From Brevundimonas bullata (GTDB lineage: Bacteria; Pseudomonadota; Alphaproteobacteria; Caulobacterales; Caulobacteraceae), in contig NZ_JACHLM010000003.1 of NCBI RefSeq assembly GCF_014207965.1, forward strand, positions 62,001 to 126,000: DNA of 64,000 nt, written 5' to 3'. The position numbers and the translations under genes are program-made. A model generated the notes under the pieces. It worked only from the letters and a program-made list of their open reading frames with translations. It searched no databases and was not told the DNA's origin. Shown here in pieces: positions 10,001 through 18,361 of this stretch (positions are counted from its first letter, which is position 1; every line of letters begins with the position of its first letter).

Positions 10001-10491
10001 CCGAGGGCCGCGAGCGGCTGGTGGCGGCGTTCGACGTCATCAACGCCAACTTCAAGGCCCTGTTCGAAGCCCTGTTCGGCGGCGGTCAGGCTGAACTGAA
10101 ACTGGTCGAGAGCGACGATCCCCTGGAAGCGGGCCTTGAGATCTACGCCTGCCCGCCCGGCAAGCGGTTGTCGGTCATGAGCCTGATGTCGGGCGGCGAG
10201 CAGGCCCTGACGGCGGCGGCCCTGATCTTCGGCGTCTTCCTGGCCAACCCGGCGCCGGTCTGCGTGCTGGACGAGGTGGACGCGCCGCTGGACGACGCCA
10301 ACGTCGACCGCTTCTGCCGGATGCTGCACGAGATGCGGTCGCGCACCGACACCCGCTTCATCGTCATCACCCACAACCCGGTGACCATGAGCCGGATGGA
10401 CCGCCTCTACGGCGTCACCATGCCCGAACGCGGCATGAGCCAGCTGGTCAGCGTCAACCTGAACCAGGCCGAGCAGATCGTGGCGGGCTAA
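7051..10491 (+). CDS. smc: chromosome segregation protein SMC
   Basis: A 1146-residue SMC ATPase that organises and segregates the chromosome with ScpA/ScpB. The N-terminal head carries LKLVGFKSF and Walker [11 protein letters not shown] (about residues 31-40). Two long Ala/Glu/Arg-rich coiled coils flank a hinge around residues 500-620. The C-terminal head has the signature [10 protein letters not shown] near 1045 and Walker [14 protein letters not shown] near 1072. Length and architecture are normal for alphaproteobacterial SMC. The gene follows the DsbA triplet with a ten-base gap. scpA and scpB are not in the window. Confidence 0.97.
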   Translation: MQFQRLKLVGFKSFVDAAEVQIEAGLTGVVGPNGCGKSNVLESLRWVMGANSAKAMRGQGMDDVIFAGAAGRPPRSHAEVVLTIDNAQKRAPQPFTDSPVLEVSRRIDRGQGSTYRINGKEVRARDVQLLFADASTGANSPALVRQGQISELIAAKPQNRRRILEEAGGVAGLHTRRHEAELRLKAAETNLDRLDDIGRELETALNRLKREARQAEKYKKISAEIRALQAALLYVRWNDAKAAAEVAAQELRDADRAVAEAGAAATKAEAEALKAQEAMKPAREEDAVAGALLHRATLERDRLDMAEQAARAEVDRLKAEAARISADVEREEGMAADARRELDRLDHELTKLKAEIAAAPERGPELEKALLVAEDARKAADGEVERLAGTLAAVEARANAESARKRDAEARLARVVGQFEQAKREREALGSLETPELAVARTALETAQAELTAAREAVEAAEAARGDLARAEAEARTHARAAEDRLGRLQTEARGLAQLLVTGKRDHPPALDKVSAAKGYEAALAAALGDDLDAALDARAAAHWAGADAPSPVWPQGVSPLAAHVTAPAELAARLALCVVASQADAPRLAKQLPPGARLVTVEGDLYRWDGFVSRAEAPRPAAVRLAQRTRLAELEAEIDTGKPALETAQLAQKTATEAFRAAEEAVKTARLKPFAADKAVTAGRDRVESLMRDQTRREARAQALDETVARLDGEVAEAKAALEAAQSVEAPSETIAGLRDELAAARVAADAARQSAQTARSTRDEEARDRAGREQRLGSLTRAHAGWAGRSKDSAARVAALAKDADKTSALLKQAEIAPQGFAEQRGALMDALIAAETRKSAAAEALSLAESTASDSDRASRAAEAAAGAAREARAGLAVRAEAASERLVEAEATLRETAQMSPDELGQKLLDDAIARPRDTAGAESLLSGLEREREALGAVNLRAEEEAAEYGERLGAMKSERIDLTQAIAKLRDGIDELNAEGRERLVAAFDVINANFKALFEALFGGGQAELKLVESDDPLEAGLEIYACPPGKRLSVMSLMSGGEQALTAAALIFGVFLANPAPVCVLDEVDAPLDDANVDRFCRMLHEMRSRTDTRFIVITHNPVTMSRMDRLYGVTMPERGMSQLVSVNLNQAEQIVAG

Positions 10492-10499
10492 CCTCTCGA

Positions 10500-10672
10500 T
10501 CCTCCCCTGCGCAGCGGGGGAGGGGGACCATGCGCAGCATGGTGGAGGGGGCGAGACTGGGCGCCGAGGATTTTGGGATCAGGGCTGGGGTGGCGAGAAC
10601 GCTTTGCCGAAGAGTTTGTAGCCGCCCCCTCCACCACTTCGTGGTCCCCCTCCCCCGTAAACGGCGGAGGAT
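10500..10672. repeat. paired inverted intergenic repeat (BIME-like)
   Basis: Two GC-rich hairpin units face each other: CCTCCCCTGCGCAGCGGGGG followed by GGGGACCATGCGCAGCATGG on the left, and CCACCACTTCGTGGTCCCCC with a final CCGTAAACGGCGG on the right. Each unit folds by itself and the two can pair with each other. It fills the gap between the convergent smc and wecG-like genes and could stop transcription from both sides. Confidence 0.75.
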
Positions 10673-11539
10673 TCAGTGGGGCTTCTTCCGGCGTCGCATC
10701 GCGTCGCGCACGTCGCCCAGCGCAGGCCCGATCAGGAACCAGGGCTCGACGCAATAACGAGCGAACAGGCGTTTCGGGTCGGAGAACAGGCGGAACAGCC
10801 ATTCGACGCCAAGCCGCCCCATCCAGCGAGGCGCCGCCTTCTGGACGCCGGCCTCATAGTCAAAGGCGGCGCCGACCGGCAGGATGACGGCATGAGGCAG
10901 GGCCTCGATGTTGTCGGCGATCCACAACTCCTGACGCGGCATGCCCATGCCGACGAACAGGACGTTCGGTTGGAACTCGCGCACGGCGGCAAGGATCGCG
11001 GTATTGCCCAGCGATCCCGGCGTGGCGTCGAAATAGCCGGAGAGGCCCTTGATCACGGCCCCCGGATAGCGCGCGCTCAGACGCTCCGCCGCCGTGGTCG
11101 CCACGCCGTCGGCGCCGCCGACATAGAGGACGCGCCAGCCCTTGCGGTTGGCCATGCTCCAGAACTGGTCGCGCCAGTCCAGATAGGTGCAGCGGTGGAA
11201 GGGGCGGCTGTGGAGGCCCAATATGCGGGTAAAGTGGATCAGCGGCGTGGAGTCCAGCTCCACCACATCGGCCATGTCGTACAGCCGCCGCATCCCCGGC
11301 GTGCGCGGCAGCAGATAGAGGCTATGCAGATTGTGGTTGGCGATGATGCTGCGCCGGCCCGCCTCGATGCAGCGTTCGACGTGCAGCAGGACTTCCTCGG
11401 GCCGCATCAGATCGACGGTCTCTCCCAAGATGCGGACGCGCTCTTCGGGGCGGCGTTGCTGCCGGAACGGGCGACGTTCGCGCGCCCGCCGGTCGGGCGG
11501 GGCGATGGCGGCGTCGGCTCCGTGCGGTTCCTGATACAT
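10673..11539 (-). CDS. WecG/TagA/CpsF-family glycosyltransferase
   Basis: A 288-residue GT26-family enzyme, predicted to add a ManNAc-type or similar sugar to a lipid-linked intermediate for a surface polysaccharide. The family block runs from about residue 37 (VRILGETVDLM) with ANHNLHSLYL, the central VLYVGGADGV, and the diagnostic GMGMPRQELWI and LPVGAAFDYEAG segments. The basic C-terminus may contact the membrane. The arginine-rich first 35 residues are poorly conserved in style, so a later start is possible. There is no polysaccharide cluster around it, so the product is unknown. Confidence 0.85.
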   Translation of the reverse strand: MYQEPHGADAAIAPPDRRARERRPFRQQRRPEERVRILGETVDLMRPEEVLLHVERCIEAGRRSIIANHNLHSLYLLPRTPGMRRLYDMADVVELDSTPLIHFTRILGLHSRPFHRCTYLDWRDQFWSMANRKGWRVLYVGGADGVATTAAERLSARYPGAVIKGLSGYFDATPGSLGNTAILAAVREFQPNVLFVGMGMPRQELWIADNIEALPHAVILPVGAAFDYEAGVQKAAPRWMGRLGVEWLFRLFSDPKRLFARYCVEPWFLIGPALGDVRDAMRRRKKPH

Positions 11540-11605
11540 GGCTTGGTTCTAGACGCCGCGTCTCAATACGTGGTTTGCGGATGCGGTTAACGACGGGACC
11601 ATCAA

Positions 11606-12058
11606 ATGCAACGCGCCTTCCTCGCAATTGCGGCCTTCTCCCTACTGGCGACATCCGCCGTAGCCCAGGACCACGCCCTGGTCCTGACCGGGGTCGGGCG
11701 CTTCGCGATCTTCGCCGACGCGGCCTCGATCACACCTGACGGAGACGGCGTGCGGATGCGGTCCCTACAGGTCAGTGAGGAGGACATGGCTATCGGCGAT
11801 GTCGCCTATTCCGGCGGCTGGTCGTGGTGGCGGTTCGATTGCGCGGCCCAGACGGCGGACCGGCTGGACTTCGCCTCGCTGCGCGCGGACGGCGTCGAGG
11901 GGCCGATCACGCCGACAAAGTCGTCGCCCTACGCCATCGCGCCCGGCGGGGATGCGGCGGAACTGGCGGCGGTCGCGTGCGGGGCCGAAGTGGGGTCAGC
12001 GGATGCAACGACCGCCGCCGACGCGGTGCGGATCGGGCGCGAGCGGATGAAGGACTGA
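11606..12058 (+). CDS. small secreted protein of unknown function
   Basis: A 150-residue protein with a signal peptide (hydrophobic residues 4-17, cleavage after AVA at about 20). The mature part contains two Cys (WRFDCAAQ and AVACGAE) that could form a periplasmic disulfide, and a Gly/Trp-rich block YSGGWSWWRF. No catalytic motif is recognised. It is divergent from the wecG-like gene (66-base gap) and ends just before an inverted repeat. Confidence 0.7.
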   Translation: MQRAFLAIAAFSLLATSAVAQDHALVLTGVGRFAIFADAASITPDGDGVRMRSLQVSEEDMAIGDVAYSGGWSWWRFDCAAQTADRLDFASLRADGVEGPITPTKSSPYAIAPGGDAAELAAVACGAEVGSADATTAADAVRIGRERMKD

Positions 12059-12061
12059 AGC

Positions 12062-12212
12062 GCCTCTCCCTCCCCTTCATGGGGAGGGTGGTCGCGGAGC
12101 GACCGGGTGGGGAGGGCGTGGCGATACTGGGCGCGGCGCTTGATTTGCCGAAGCGCCCCCACCCGGCCTCGCCCTTCGGGCTCAGCCACCCTCCCCATGA
12201 AGGGGAGGGAGA
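12062..12212. repeat. paired inverted intergenic repeat
   Basis: The left arm (CTCCCTCCCCTTCATGGGGAGGG, then a GGTCGCGGAGCGACC hairpin) is matched by the right arm ending CACCCTCCCCATGAAGGGGAGGG. The right arm overlaps the 3' end of the MscS gene and supplies its stop codon. A single unit of the same family occurs at 52459-52483. Confidence 0.75.
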
Positions 12213-13312
12213 ATTCGCTGTCCATTCCGATCCAGGTCCACCCGATCCCTCGGCAGGGCCTGGGGACATTCGTCGCGCATGAAGGCCAGCATCTTTTCAC
12301 GCACCTCGCAGCGAAGGTCGAAGGCCAGCGAGGCGTTGCGGGCGCTGGTCAGACAGCGGACCTGGGCGACGCGGGCGGTGATGTCGGTGACCTGTAGCGA
12401 CACCACGTCGCCGTCCCACAGGGGCGAGGCGTGGGCGATGGATTCCAGCTTGACCCGCAAGCGGTCGATCGGCGCCTCATAGTCCACATAGAGGAAGGCG
12501 ACCCCGATCAGGCGGCTGTCGTCGCGAGTCCAATTCTGGAACGGCTTCTGGATGAAATAGGTCAGCGGCAGGATCATCCTGCGCCAGTCCCACAGCTTGA
12601 CCACGACATAGGTCGAGGTGATCTCTTCCACCCGGCCCCACTCTCCCTCGACGATGACGGCGTCGTCCAGCCGGATCGGCTGGGCCGTGGCGATCTGGAT
12701 GCCGGCGATCAGGTTGGTCAGGAAGGGTTGCAGCGCCAGACCGGCGACGATGCCCACGACGCCCGCCGAGGCCAGCAAAGACAGGCCCCACTGCCGCACG
12801 CCGGGAATGGTCATCAGCGCCAGCCCCAGCGTGATCAGGCCGATCAGGATGGCCGCAACCCTTTGCAGGATGCGCGTCTGGGTGATGTGCTTGCGGGCAT
12901 AGAGGTTGTCCTCCGTGTCCATGTTGAACTTCTTCAGATGGACCACCGCGCCCATGTCCACCGCGCCGGCCAGAATCCAGCCGCACACCAGGATGAAGGC
13001 GAACAGCAGGGTCCGCCGGATGAAGAGCGAGGGTTCGGGGTCCAGCGGCGACACCGTGACGGCCAGGGCCAGGGCGATGATCATGACGGCGATGCGGACC
13101 TTGAGCCGGGCGCGGCCCAGCATGCCCTTCCAGAAGACGTCACGATTGCGCACGGCCAGCTTGAGCAGGGCGAACACGACCTGGTTCGCCGCCCAGCCGA
13201 TGAAGACGAAGACGGCGGTGATGATCGAGATCACGGCCCATTCCGGCAGCCAGTAGAACTGGTTCCACAGGGCGAAGACTTTGTTGGTCAGGTTGGTCAC
13301 GAACTGGGGCAT
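12182..13312 (-). CDS. MscS-family mechanosensitive ion channel
   Basis: A 376-residue inner-membrane channel that should open on membrane tension to release solutes during hypo-osmotic shock. Hydrophobic helices occur near residues 18-40, 60-80, 85-110 and 145-165. The pore-lining TM3 is GLSLLASAGVVGIVAGLALQP near residues 175-195, followed by the MscS beta domain (DDAVIVEGEWGRVEEITSTYVVVKLWDWRRMILP) at about 220-255. The final residues (LPPLHGEGG) are encoded by the intergenic repeat, so the native C-terminus was probably shorter. It lies just downstream of murG in the same direction. Confidence 0.9.
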   Translation of the reverse strand: MPQFVTNLTNKVFALWNQFYWLPEWAVISIITAVFVFIGWAANQVVFALLKLAVRNRDVFWKGMLGRARLKVRIAVMIIALALAVTVSPLDPEPSLFIRRTLLFAFILVCGWILAGAVDMGAVVHLKKFNMDTEDNLYARKHITQTRILQRVAAILIGLITLGLALMTIPGVRQWGLSLLASAGVVGIVAGLALQPFLTNLIAGIQIATAQPIRLDDAVIVEGEWGRVEEITSTYVVVKLWDWRRMILPLTYFIQKPFQNWTRDDSRLIGVAFLYVDYEAPIDRLRVKLESIAHASPLWDGDVVSLQVTDITARVAQVRCLTSARNASLAFDLRCEVREKMLAFMRDECPQALPRDRVDLDRNGQRILPPLHGEGG

Positions 13313-13325
13313 GGCTTGACCATAG

Positions 13326-13480
13326 CCCTTCTCCCCGCCGGGGGAGAAGGTGGCTCGCGCAGCGAGACGGATGAGGGGGACGCCAAACGGCGACCACCCA
13401 CGTCAATTCAGGTAGATGAGTACGCGTCCCCCTCATCCGAGCGGCTCTGCCGCCCACCTTCTCCCCCGAGGGGAGAAGGG
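13326..13480. repeat. paired inverted intergenic repeat
   Basis: Left unit CCCTTCTCCCCGCCGGGGGA through GACGGATGAGGGGGACG, right unit CGTCCCCCTCATCCGAGCGG through CCTTCTCCCCCGAGGGGAGAAGGG. The outer ends form their own hairpins and the units are inverted copies of each other. A related pair lies at 44888-45050. It separates murG from the MscS gene. Confidence 0.8.
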
Positions 13481-13482
13481 AT

Positions 13483-14565
13483 TTAGACGGCCGCCTCGAC
13501 CAGATCGGCCAGGCGGGCGGCGGCGTCGGGAATGGCGACGGAGCGGGCGGCGGCGGACATGGCGGTCAGTTGCGCCGGGTCGGACAGGACGTCGTTCAGA
13601 GCGGCGGTCAGGCTGTCCACCGTCACGTCGTCCTCGGCTATCACGCAGGCGGCGCCGGCCTCGGACAGGGCGCGGGCGTTCAGGGTCTGGTGGTCGTCCA
13701 TGGCGATCTTGAGCGGGATCAGGACGGACGGAAGCGCCGCGACGGCCAGTTCCGAACAGGTCGAGGCCCCGGCGCGGCCGATGACCAGATGCGCCCTGGA
13801 CAGGCGGTCGGCCATGTCGCGGAAGAAGGGGGCGACCTCGGCGGCGATGCCGGCCTCCAAGTATATCTGACGCGCGCTTTCCAGGGTTTCGGGGCGCGAC
13901 TGCTGCTGCACCTTCAGACGGCTGCGGATGGCCTCGGGCAATGCCGCAAGCGCGCGGGGGGCCGTTTCGGACAGGATGCGGGCGCCTTGGCTGCCGCCGG
14001 TCACCAGCACATGGATCGGGCCGTCGCCTTCGGGGGCGACATAGGCGCGGTCGAACAGGGCGCGGATATCTGGGCGAACCGGGTTGCCGACGACCTGGGC
14101 GCGGGCCTTCACCGCCTCGGGCGCGCGGCCCAGGGTCGGAAAGGCCGAGGCCACGCCGCCGACGCGCGGCGCCAGCATCCGGTTGGTGCGGCCCAGCACG
14201 GCGTTCTGTTCGTGGATCAGGGTCGGACGCTTCTGGAGGATGGCGGCGACCAGGGCCGGGGCCGACGGATAGCCGCCGAAGCCGACGACGACGTCAGCGC
14301 CGGTGCGGTCAAAGGCCGACCTGGCCTGTCCCACGCCGCGCATGATGGCCAGACCCGCCTTCAGCATCCCGATGGGACCGCTGCCGGTGGCGGCGTCCAG
14401 CGCCAGACGCTCCTCGGCGGGGAAGGCGTGGGCGTATTGCTCGCCGCGCGCGTCGGTGGCCAGAACCACGCGCCACCCGCGCGAGGCCAGTTCGCGGGCC
14501 AAGGCCTCCGCGGGGAACATGTGACCGCCAGTGCCCCCGGCGGCGACGACGCAGACCTTGTTCAT
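13483..14565 (-). CDS. murG: undecaprenyldiphospho-muramoylpentapeptide beta-N-acetylglucosaminyltransferase MurG
   Basis: A 360-residue membrane-associated GT28 enzyme that converts lipid I to lipid II with UDP-GlcNAc. The N-terminal glycine loop GGTGGHMFPA is near residue 10, then GFGGYPSAP and HEQNAVLGRTNR; the C-terminal domain has LVTGGSQGA and the UDP-GlcNAc site RAGASTCSELA. The start at ATG 14565 (MNKVCVV) gives the canonical N-terminus; the frame is open 21 codons further up but that would run through the ftsW end. It lies 13 bases after ftsW and is the last recognisable dcw gene in this cluster. Confidence 0.96.
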   Translation of the reverse strand: MNKVCVVAAGGTGGHMFPAEALARELASRGWRVVLATDARGEQYAHAFPAEERLALDAATGSGPIGMLKAGLAIMRGVGQARSAFDRTGADVVVGFGGYPSAPALVAAILQKRPTLIHEQNAVLGRTNRMLAPRVGGVASAFPTLGRAPEAVKARAQVVGNPVRPDIRALFDRAYVAPEGDGPIHVLVTGGSQGARILSETAPRALAALPEAIRSRLKVQQQSRPETLESARQIYLEAGIAAEVAPFFRDMADRLSRAHLVIGRAGASTCSELAVAALPSVLIPLKIAMDDHQTLNARALSEAGAACVIAEDDVTVDSLTAALNDVLSDPAQLTAMSAAARSVAIPDAAARLADLVEAAV

Positions 14566-14578
14566 GGCGGGTACTCTC

Positions 14579-15760
14579 TTACGGCAGCAGGCGACGACGC
14601 GGCGGGGAAATGTTGGAGCCCGGTTCATAGGCGCCCGGACGGCGCCGCGTCAGGGCCAGGGCGAAGCCCATGGTCAGGCCCATGGCCATCATCGACGAGC
14701 CGCCATAGCTGATGAAGGGAAGCGTCATGCCCTTGGTCGGGATCAGGTTCAGGTTCACCGCCACGTTGATGCAGGCCTGCAGCCCGATCAGCATGAAGAG
14801 GCCCGCCGCCGCCGTCTGCTCGAACGGGTCGTTCAGCTTCATCGCCTTCTTCATCCCGCGGATGACGATGAAGGCGTAGAGGCCGATCATGAACAGCGAC
14901 AGGATCAGGCCGAACTCCTCGGCGCCGACCGAATAGATGAAGTCAGTGTGCAGGTCGGGCACCCGGCGCTTCATCACCCCCTCGCCGATGCCGCGCCCGA
15001 TCAGGCCGCCGGCGCGGATGGCCTCGGAGGCGCGGTCGATCTGGTGGGTGTCGGTCGTCTCGGGCGACAGGAAGCGGCTGAGGCGGTCGCGCATGTGGCT
15101 GAAGGTGAAGTAGAGCGACACCACCCCGCCCGCGCCCATGGCGGCGATGACGGCCACCCATTTCAGCGGCACCCCGGCCATGAAGAAGACGGCCATGAAG
15201 GTGGTGGTGATCAGCAGGGTCTGGCCGATGTCCGGCTGAATCAGCAGCAGGCCGACCGTCAGGGCCCACAGGCCGAAGGCGATGCTGACGCCCGGAACCC
15301 CCTGCCCCTTCTGGGCCTCGGCGAACATCCAGGCGGCGAAGACGATCAGGCCGGGCTTGGCGAACTCGGACGGCTGCAGGCTGAACGGGCCGAGGTTCAC
15401 CCAGCGCGCGGCGCCCTTCACAGTGTCGCCGATGAAGGGCAGGGCCGCCATGACCACGATGGCCCCGAACAGGGCCAGGACCGCGATCCGCCGCACCCCG
15501 CGCGGGGACAGCAGGGAGGTGGTCAGCATCAGGCCCGTGCCCATGCTGGCCCAGACGATCATCCGCCAGGAATAGTGGAAGGGATCGGTGATCGATTCAT
15601 CGGCCAGGATGGCGGCGGGGCTGGAGGCGAAGCTGAGCGACACGCCCAGCGCCACCAGGGTCAGGGCGGCGCCCAGCAGGCCGCGATCCACGGTCCAGAA
15701 CCAGCGCGCGATCAGGCTCTGATCATTGCGCGAGAAGGGATGGCTGTAGCTCTGGCTCAT
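14579..15760 (-). CDS. ftsW: lipid II polymerase / SEDS protein FtsW
   Basis: A 393-residue polytopic SEDS-family septal glycan polymerase working with FtsI. About ten hydrophobic helices are visible. Family hallmarks are ARWVNLGPFSLQPSEFAK (near residues 113-130), LIQPDIGQTLL (near 173) and the C-terminal GLQACINVAVNLNLIPTKG plus FISYGGSSMMA. The first 20 residues are cytoplasmic and polar. Its start overlaps the murD stop by four bases, so the two are translationally coupled. Confidence 0.96.
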   Translation of the reverse strand: MSQSYSHPFSRNDQSLIARWFWTVDRGLLGAALTLVALGVSLSFASSPAAILADESITDPFHYSWRMIVWASMGTGLMLTTSLLSPRGVRRIAVLALFGAIVVMAALPFIGDTVKGAARWVNLGPFSLQPSEFAKPGLIVFAAWMFAEAQKGQGVPGVSIAFGLWALTVGLLLIQPDIGQTLLITTTFMAVFFMAGVPLKWVAVIAAMGAGGVVSLYFTFSHMRDRLSRFLSPETTDTHQIDRASEAIRAGGLIGRGIGEGVMKRRVPDLHTDFIYSVGAEEFGLILSLFMIGLYAFIVIRGMKKAMKLNDPFEQTAAAGLFMLIGLQACINVAVNLNLIPTKGMTLPFISYGGSSMMAMGLTMGFALALTRRRPGAYEPGSNISPPRRRLLP

Positions 15761-17235
15761 GCGGCGGGCTCAGGCTTGGCGCCCAGCGCCAGTACGGCGG
15801 CGCGGAAGGCTTCGCCCCGCACCTCGAAGTCAGGGAACTGGTCGAAGCTGGCGCAGGCGGGCGACAGCAGGACGACCTGCTCGCCGCCGGCTTTAGCGGC
15901 GTCGGCGGCAGCCATTTCGACGGCGCGCTCCATGGTGTGGGCGACGATGTGCGGGGTGTCGCCCAGGGTTTCGGCGAAGGCGTCGGCGGCTTCGCCGATC
16001 AGATAGGCCGTGGCGACGTGGGGGAAGAGGTCGCGCAAGCTGTCGATGCCGCCCTCCTTGGCCTTGCCGCCTGCGATCCAGAAGACGGAGGGATAGGAGG
16101 CCAGGGCCTGACGCGCGGCGTCGGCATTGGTGCCCTTGGAGTCGTTGATGAAGCGGACGCCGTCGAGGCTGCCGACGGCCTCCATGCGGTGCGCCAGACC
16201 GGGGAAGGTCAGCAGGCCCTCGACCGCCGCCTCGTGCGACACGCCGAGCGCGCGGGCGGCGGCGTAGGCGAAGGCGGCGTTCTGGGCGTTGTGACGACCG
16301 GGGAGCGAGCGGGCGGCGGAGAGGTCGACCAACACCTCGCCGTCCGCCGTCAGTACGCCAGGCGCAGCCTCAATCCCGCTCATCCCCGCGGAGGCGGGGA
16401 CCCAGTTCTTTGGCTGCTTAGATTCGGCCAGCGTTGTGGACACGACTCTCACTGGGTCCCCGCCTCCGCGGGGATGAGCGGAGGTGGAAACCGTGCAGAC
16501 CCGCCTTCCCTGCGCCCGCAAGTCCGCCGCGATCCCCTGCCCCCAGGCCTCGTCCACCCCGACCACGGCCAACGCATCCATGCCCTGCGCCTGGAAAATG
16601 CGGTGCTTGGCGGCGACATAGCCCTCCATGCCGCCGTGGCGGTCCAGGTGGTCGGGGCTGATGTTGGTCAGGATGGCGACGTCGGGCGCGAAGCTCGTGG
16701 TCAGGTCCAGCTGATAGGACGACACCTCGATGACATAGACGGCGTCCGGCGTCGGGGCCGGCAGGGCCAGAACGCCGATGCCGATGTTGCCGCCGATGTG
16801 GACGCTCAGACCCGCCGACTTCAGCACCCAGCCGATCAGGGCCGTGGTCGTGGACTTGCCGTTGGTGCCGGTGATGGCGACGACGCGGGGGCGCTGGCCT
16901 TGCGGCAAGGCGTCCAGGGCGCGCGCGAACAGCTCGACGTCGCCGATGACCGGCACGTCCGCCGCATGGGCGCGCTCGACGGTCCAGTGCGGCTTGGGAT
17001 GGGTCAGGGGCGCGCCCGGCGACAGCACCAGGGCGGCGAAGCCCGACCAGTCGGCGCGGGTCAGGTCCTCGACAAGGAAGCCTTCCGCCTCGGCCTGCAT
17101 CCGGCCCGAGACGCCGTCGTCCCACAGGACGGGGACGGCGCCGCCGGCCTGAAGCGCGCGCGCGGCGGTGATCCCGGATCGACCCAGGCCGAAGACCGCG
17201 ACGCGTCTGCCCTCGAAGCCAGGAACCGGGATCAT
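15757..17235 (-). CDS. murD: UDP-N-acetylmuramoyl-L-alanine--D-glutamate ligase MurD with an inserted repeat peptide
   Basis: A 492-residue Mur ligase that adds D-Glu to UDP-MurNAc-L-Ala. The N-terminal Rossmann part is VAVFGLGRSGITAA (residues 11-24), the ATP loop GTNGKSTTTALIG is near 122, the metal/carbamylated-Lys region follows, and the C-terminal ligase domain starts near 345 (FINDSKGTNADA). It is longer than typical MurD (about 440-470) because residues about 252-287 are encoded by a palindromic repeat at 16376-16481. That peptide lies in the central domain where other MurD proteins have a short loop, and the frame is kept on both sides. It starts four bases after the mraY stop. Confidence 0.95.
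   Translation of the reverse strand: MIPVPGFEGRRVAVFGLGRSGITAARALQAGGAVPVLWDDGVSGRMQAEAEGFLVEDLTRADWSGFAALVLSPGAPLTHPKPHWTVERAHAADVPVIGDVELFARALDALPQGQRPRVVAITGTNGKSTTTALIGWVLKSAGLSVHIGGNIGIGVLALPAPTPDAVYVIEVSSYQLDLTTSFAPDVAILTNISPDHLDRHGGMEGYVAAKHRIFQAQGMDALAVVGVDEAWGQGIAADLRAQGRRVCTVSTSAHPRGGGDPVRVVSTTLAESKQPKNWVPASAGMSGIEAAPGVLTADGEVLVDLSAARSLPGRHNAQNAAFAYAAARALGVSHEAAVEGLLTFPGLAHRMEAVGSLDGVRFINDSKGTNADAARQALASYPSVFWIAGGKAKEGGIDSLRDLFPHVATAYLIGEAADAFAETLGDTPHIVAHTMERAVEMAAADAAKAGGEQVVLLSPACASFDQFPDFEVRGEAFRAAVLALGAKPEPAA
16376..16481. repeat. palindromic repeat inserted in frame inside murD
   Basis: Arms 16376-16406 and 16451-16481 are perfect 31-base inverted copies around a 44-base loop. 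On the murD strand the arms encode HPRGGGDP and NWVPASAGM. Peptides of this kind are familiar from dispersed alphaproteobacterial repeats. The sequence has no counterpart in normal MurD. Confidence 0.9.
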
Positions 17236-17239
17236 AGGA

Positions 17240-18349
17240 TCAGCGCAGCTTCAGCGTGGCCAGACCGAGCAGCGCCAGCATGGCGGCGACGATCCAGAAG
17301 CGGATGACCACGGTGGATTCCGGCCAGCCCATCTTTTCGAAATGGTGGTGGATCGGGGCCATCAGGAAGATGCGCTTGCCGGTCAGCTTGAAGTAGCCGA
17401 CCTGGATCATGACCGAGGCCGCCTCGACCACGAACAGGCCGCCGACGATGCCCAGCACCAGTTCGTGCTTGGTGGCCACGGCGATGGAGCCGAGCGCGCC
17501 GCCCAGGGCCAGGGAGCCCGTGTCGCCCATGAAGATCTTGGCCGGGGGGGCGTTGTACCAGAGGAAGCCCATGCCGCCGCCGATCATGGCGGCGCAGAAG
17601 ATGGCGAGCTCGCCCGAGCCTGGCACGTGGTGAACCTGCAGATACTCGGCGAAGACGAAGTTGCCGACCAGATAGGAGATGATGCCGAAGGCGCCCGCCG
17701 CCATCATCACGGGCACGATGGCCAGGCCGTCCAGACCGTCGGTCAGGTTCACGGCGTTGGAGAAGCCGATGATGGTGAAGGCGGCGAAGGCCACATAGAA
17801 CCAGCCGATGTTCAGCAGGACCGCCTTCAGGAAGGGGAAGGCGATCGAGGTCTCAAGCCCCGGAGAGGTCGGGGAATAGGTCATCCACACGACGGTCAGG
17901 ATACCCGCGATCACGGCGACGACCGCCTGGGCCGCCAGCTTCTGTTTCGAGGTCAGGCCCGCCGAGGTCTGCTTGGTCACCTTGGCGTAGTCGTCGATGA
18001 AGCCCAGCACGCCGAACGCCGCCGTCACGCCAGAGACGATCCAGATATAGGGGTTGGTCAGGTCGCCCCAGAGGAAGACGGCGACGCCGATGCCCGCCAG
18101 GATCATCAGCCCGCCCATCGTGGGGGTGCCGACCTTGGACAGGTGCGACACCGGGCCGTCCTCGCGGATCGGCTGGCCGCGCCCCTGCTTGGCGCGGATC
18201 CAGTTAATGAAGCGGCTGCCCATGGCGACCGCGACGATCATGGCCGTGGCCATGGCCAGGGCGACGCGCACCGTCTGATACTGGATCAGGTGCAGCAGCG
18301 GATATTCCTGCGCAATGTCCGCGTAGTAGAGATAGAGCAGGTAGAACAT
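17240..18349 (-). CDS. mraY: phospho-N-acetylmuramoyl-pentapeptide-transferase MraY
   Basis: A 369-residue polytopic inner-membrane enzyme that makes lipid I from UDP-MurNAc-pentapeptide and undecaprenyl phosphate. The family signatures are all present: the cytoplasmic loop [16 protein letters not shown] near residue 65-80, the catalytic [11 protein letters not shown] near 118-128, [13 protein letters not shown] near 200, and [12 protein letters not shown] near 275, plus the terminal HHHFEK motif near 335. About ten transmembrane helices. It lies 12 bases after murF and four before murD. Confidence 0.97.
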   Translation of the reverse strand: MFYLLYLYYADIAQEYPLLHLIQYQTVRVALAMATAMIVAVAMGSRFINWIRAKQGRGQPIREDGPVSHLSKVGTPTMGGLMILAGIGVAVFLWGDLTNPYIWIVSGVTAAFGVLGFIDDYAKVTKQTSAGLTSKQKLAAQAVVAVIAGILTVVWMTYSPTSPGLETSIAFPFLKAVLLNIGWFYVAFAAFTIIGFSNAVNLTDGLDGLAIVPVMMAAGAFGIISYLVGNFVFAEYLQVHHVPGSGELAIFCAAMIGGGMGFLWYNAPPAKIFMGDTGSLALGGALGSIAVATKHELVLGIVGGLFVVEAASVMIQVGYFKLTGKRIFLMAPIHHHFEKMGWPESTVVIRFWIVAAMLALLGLATLKLR

Positions 18350-18361
18350 TCTTGAGTGACC

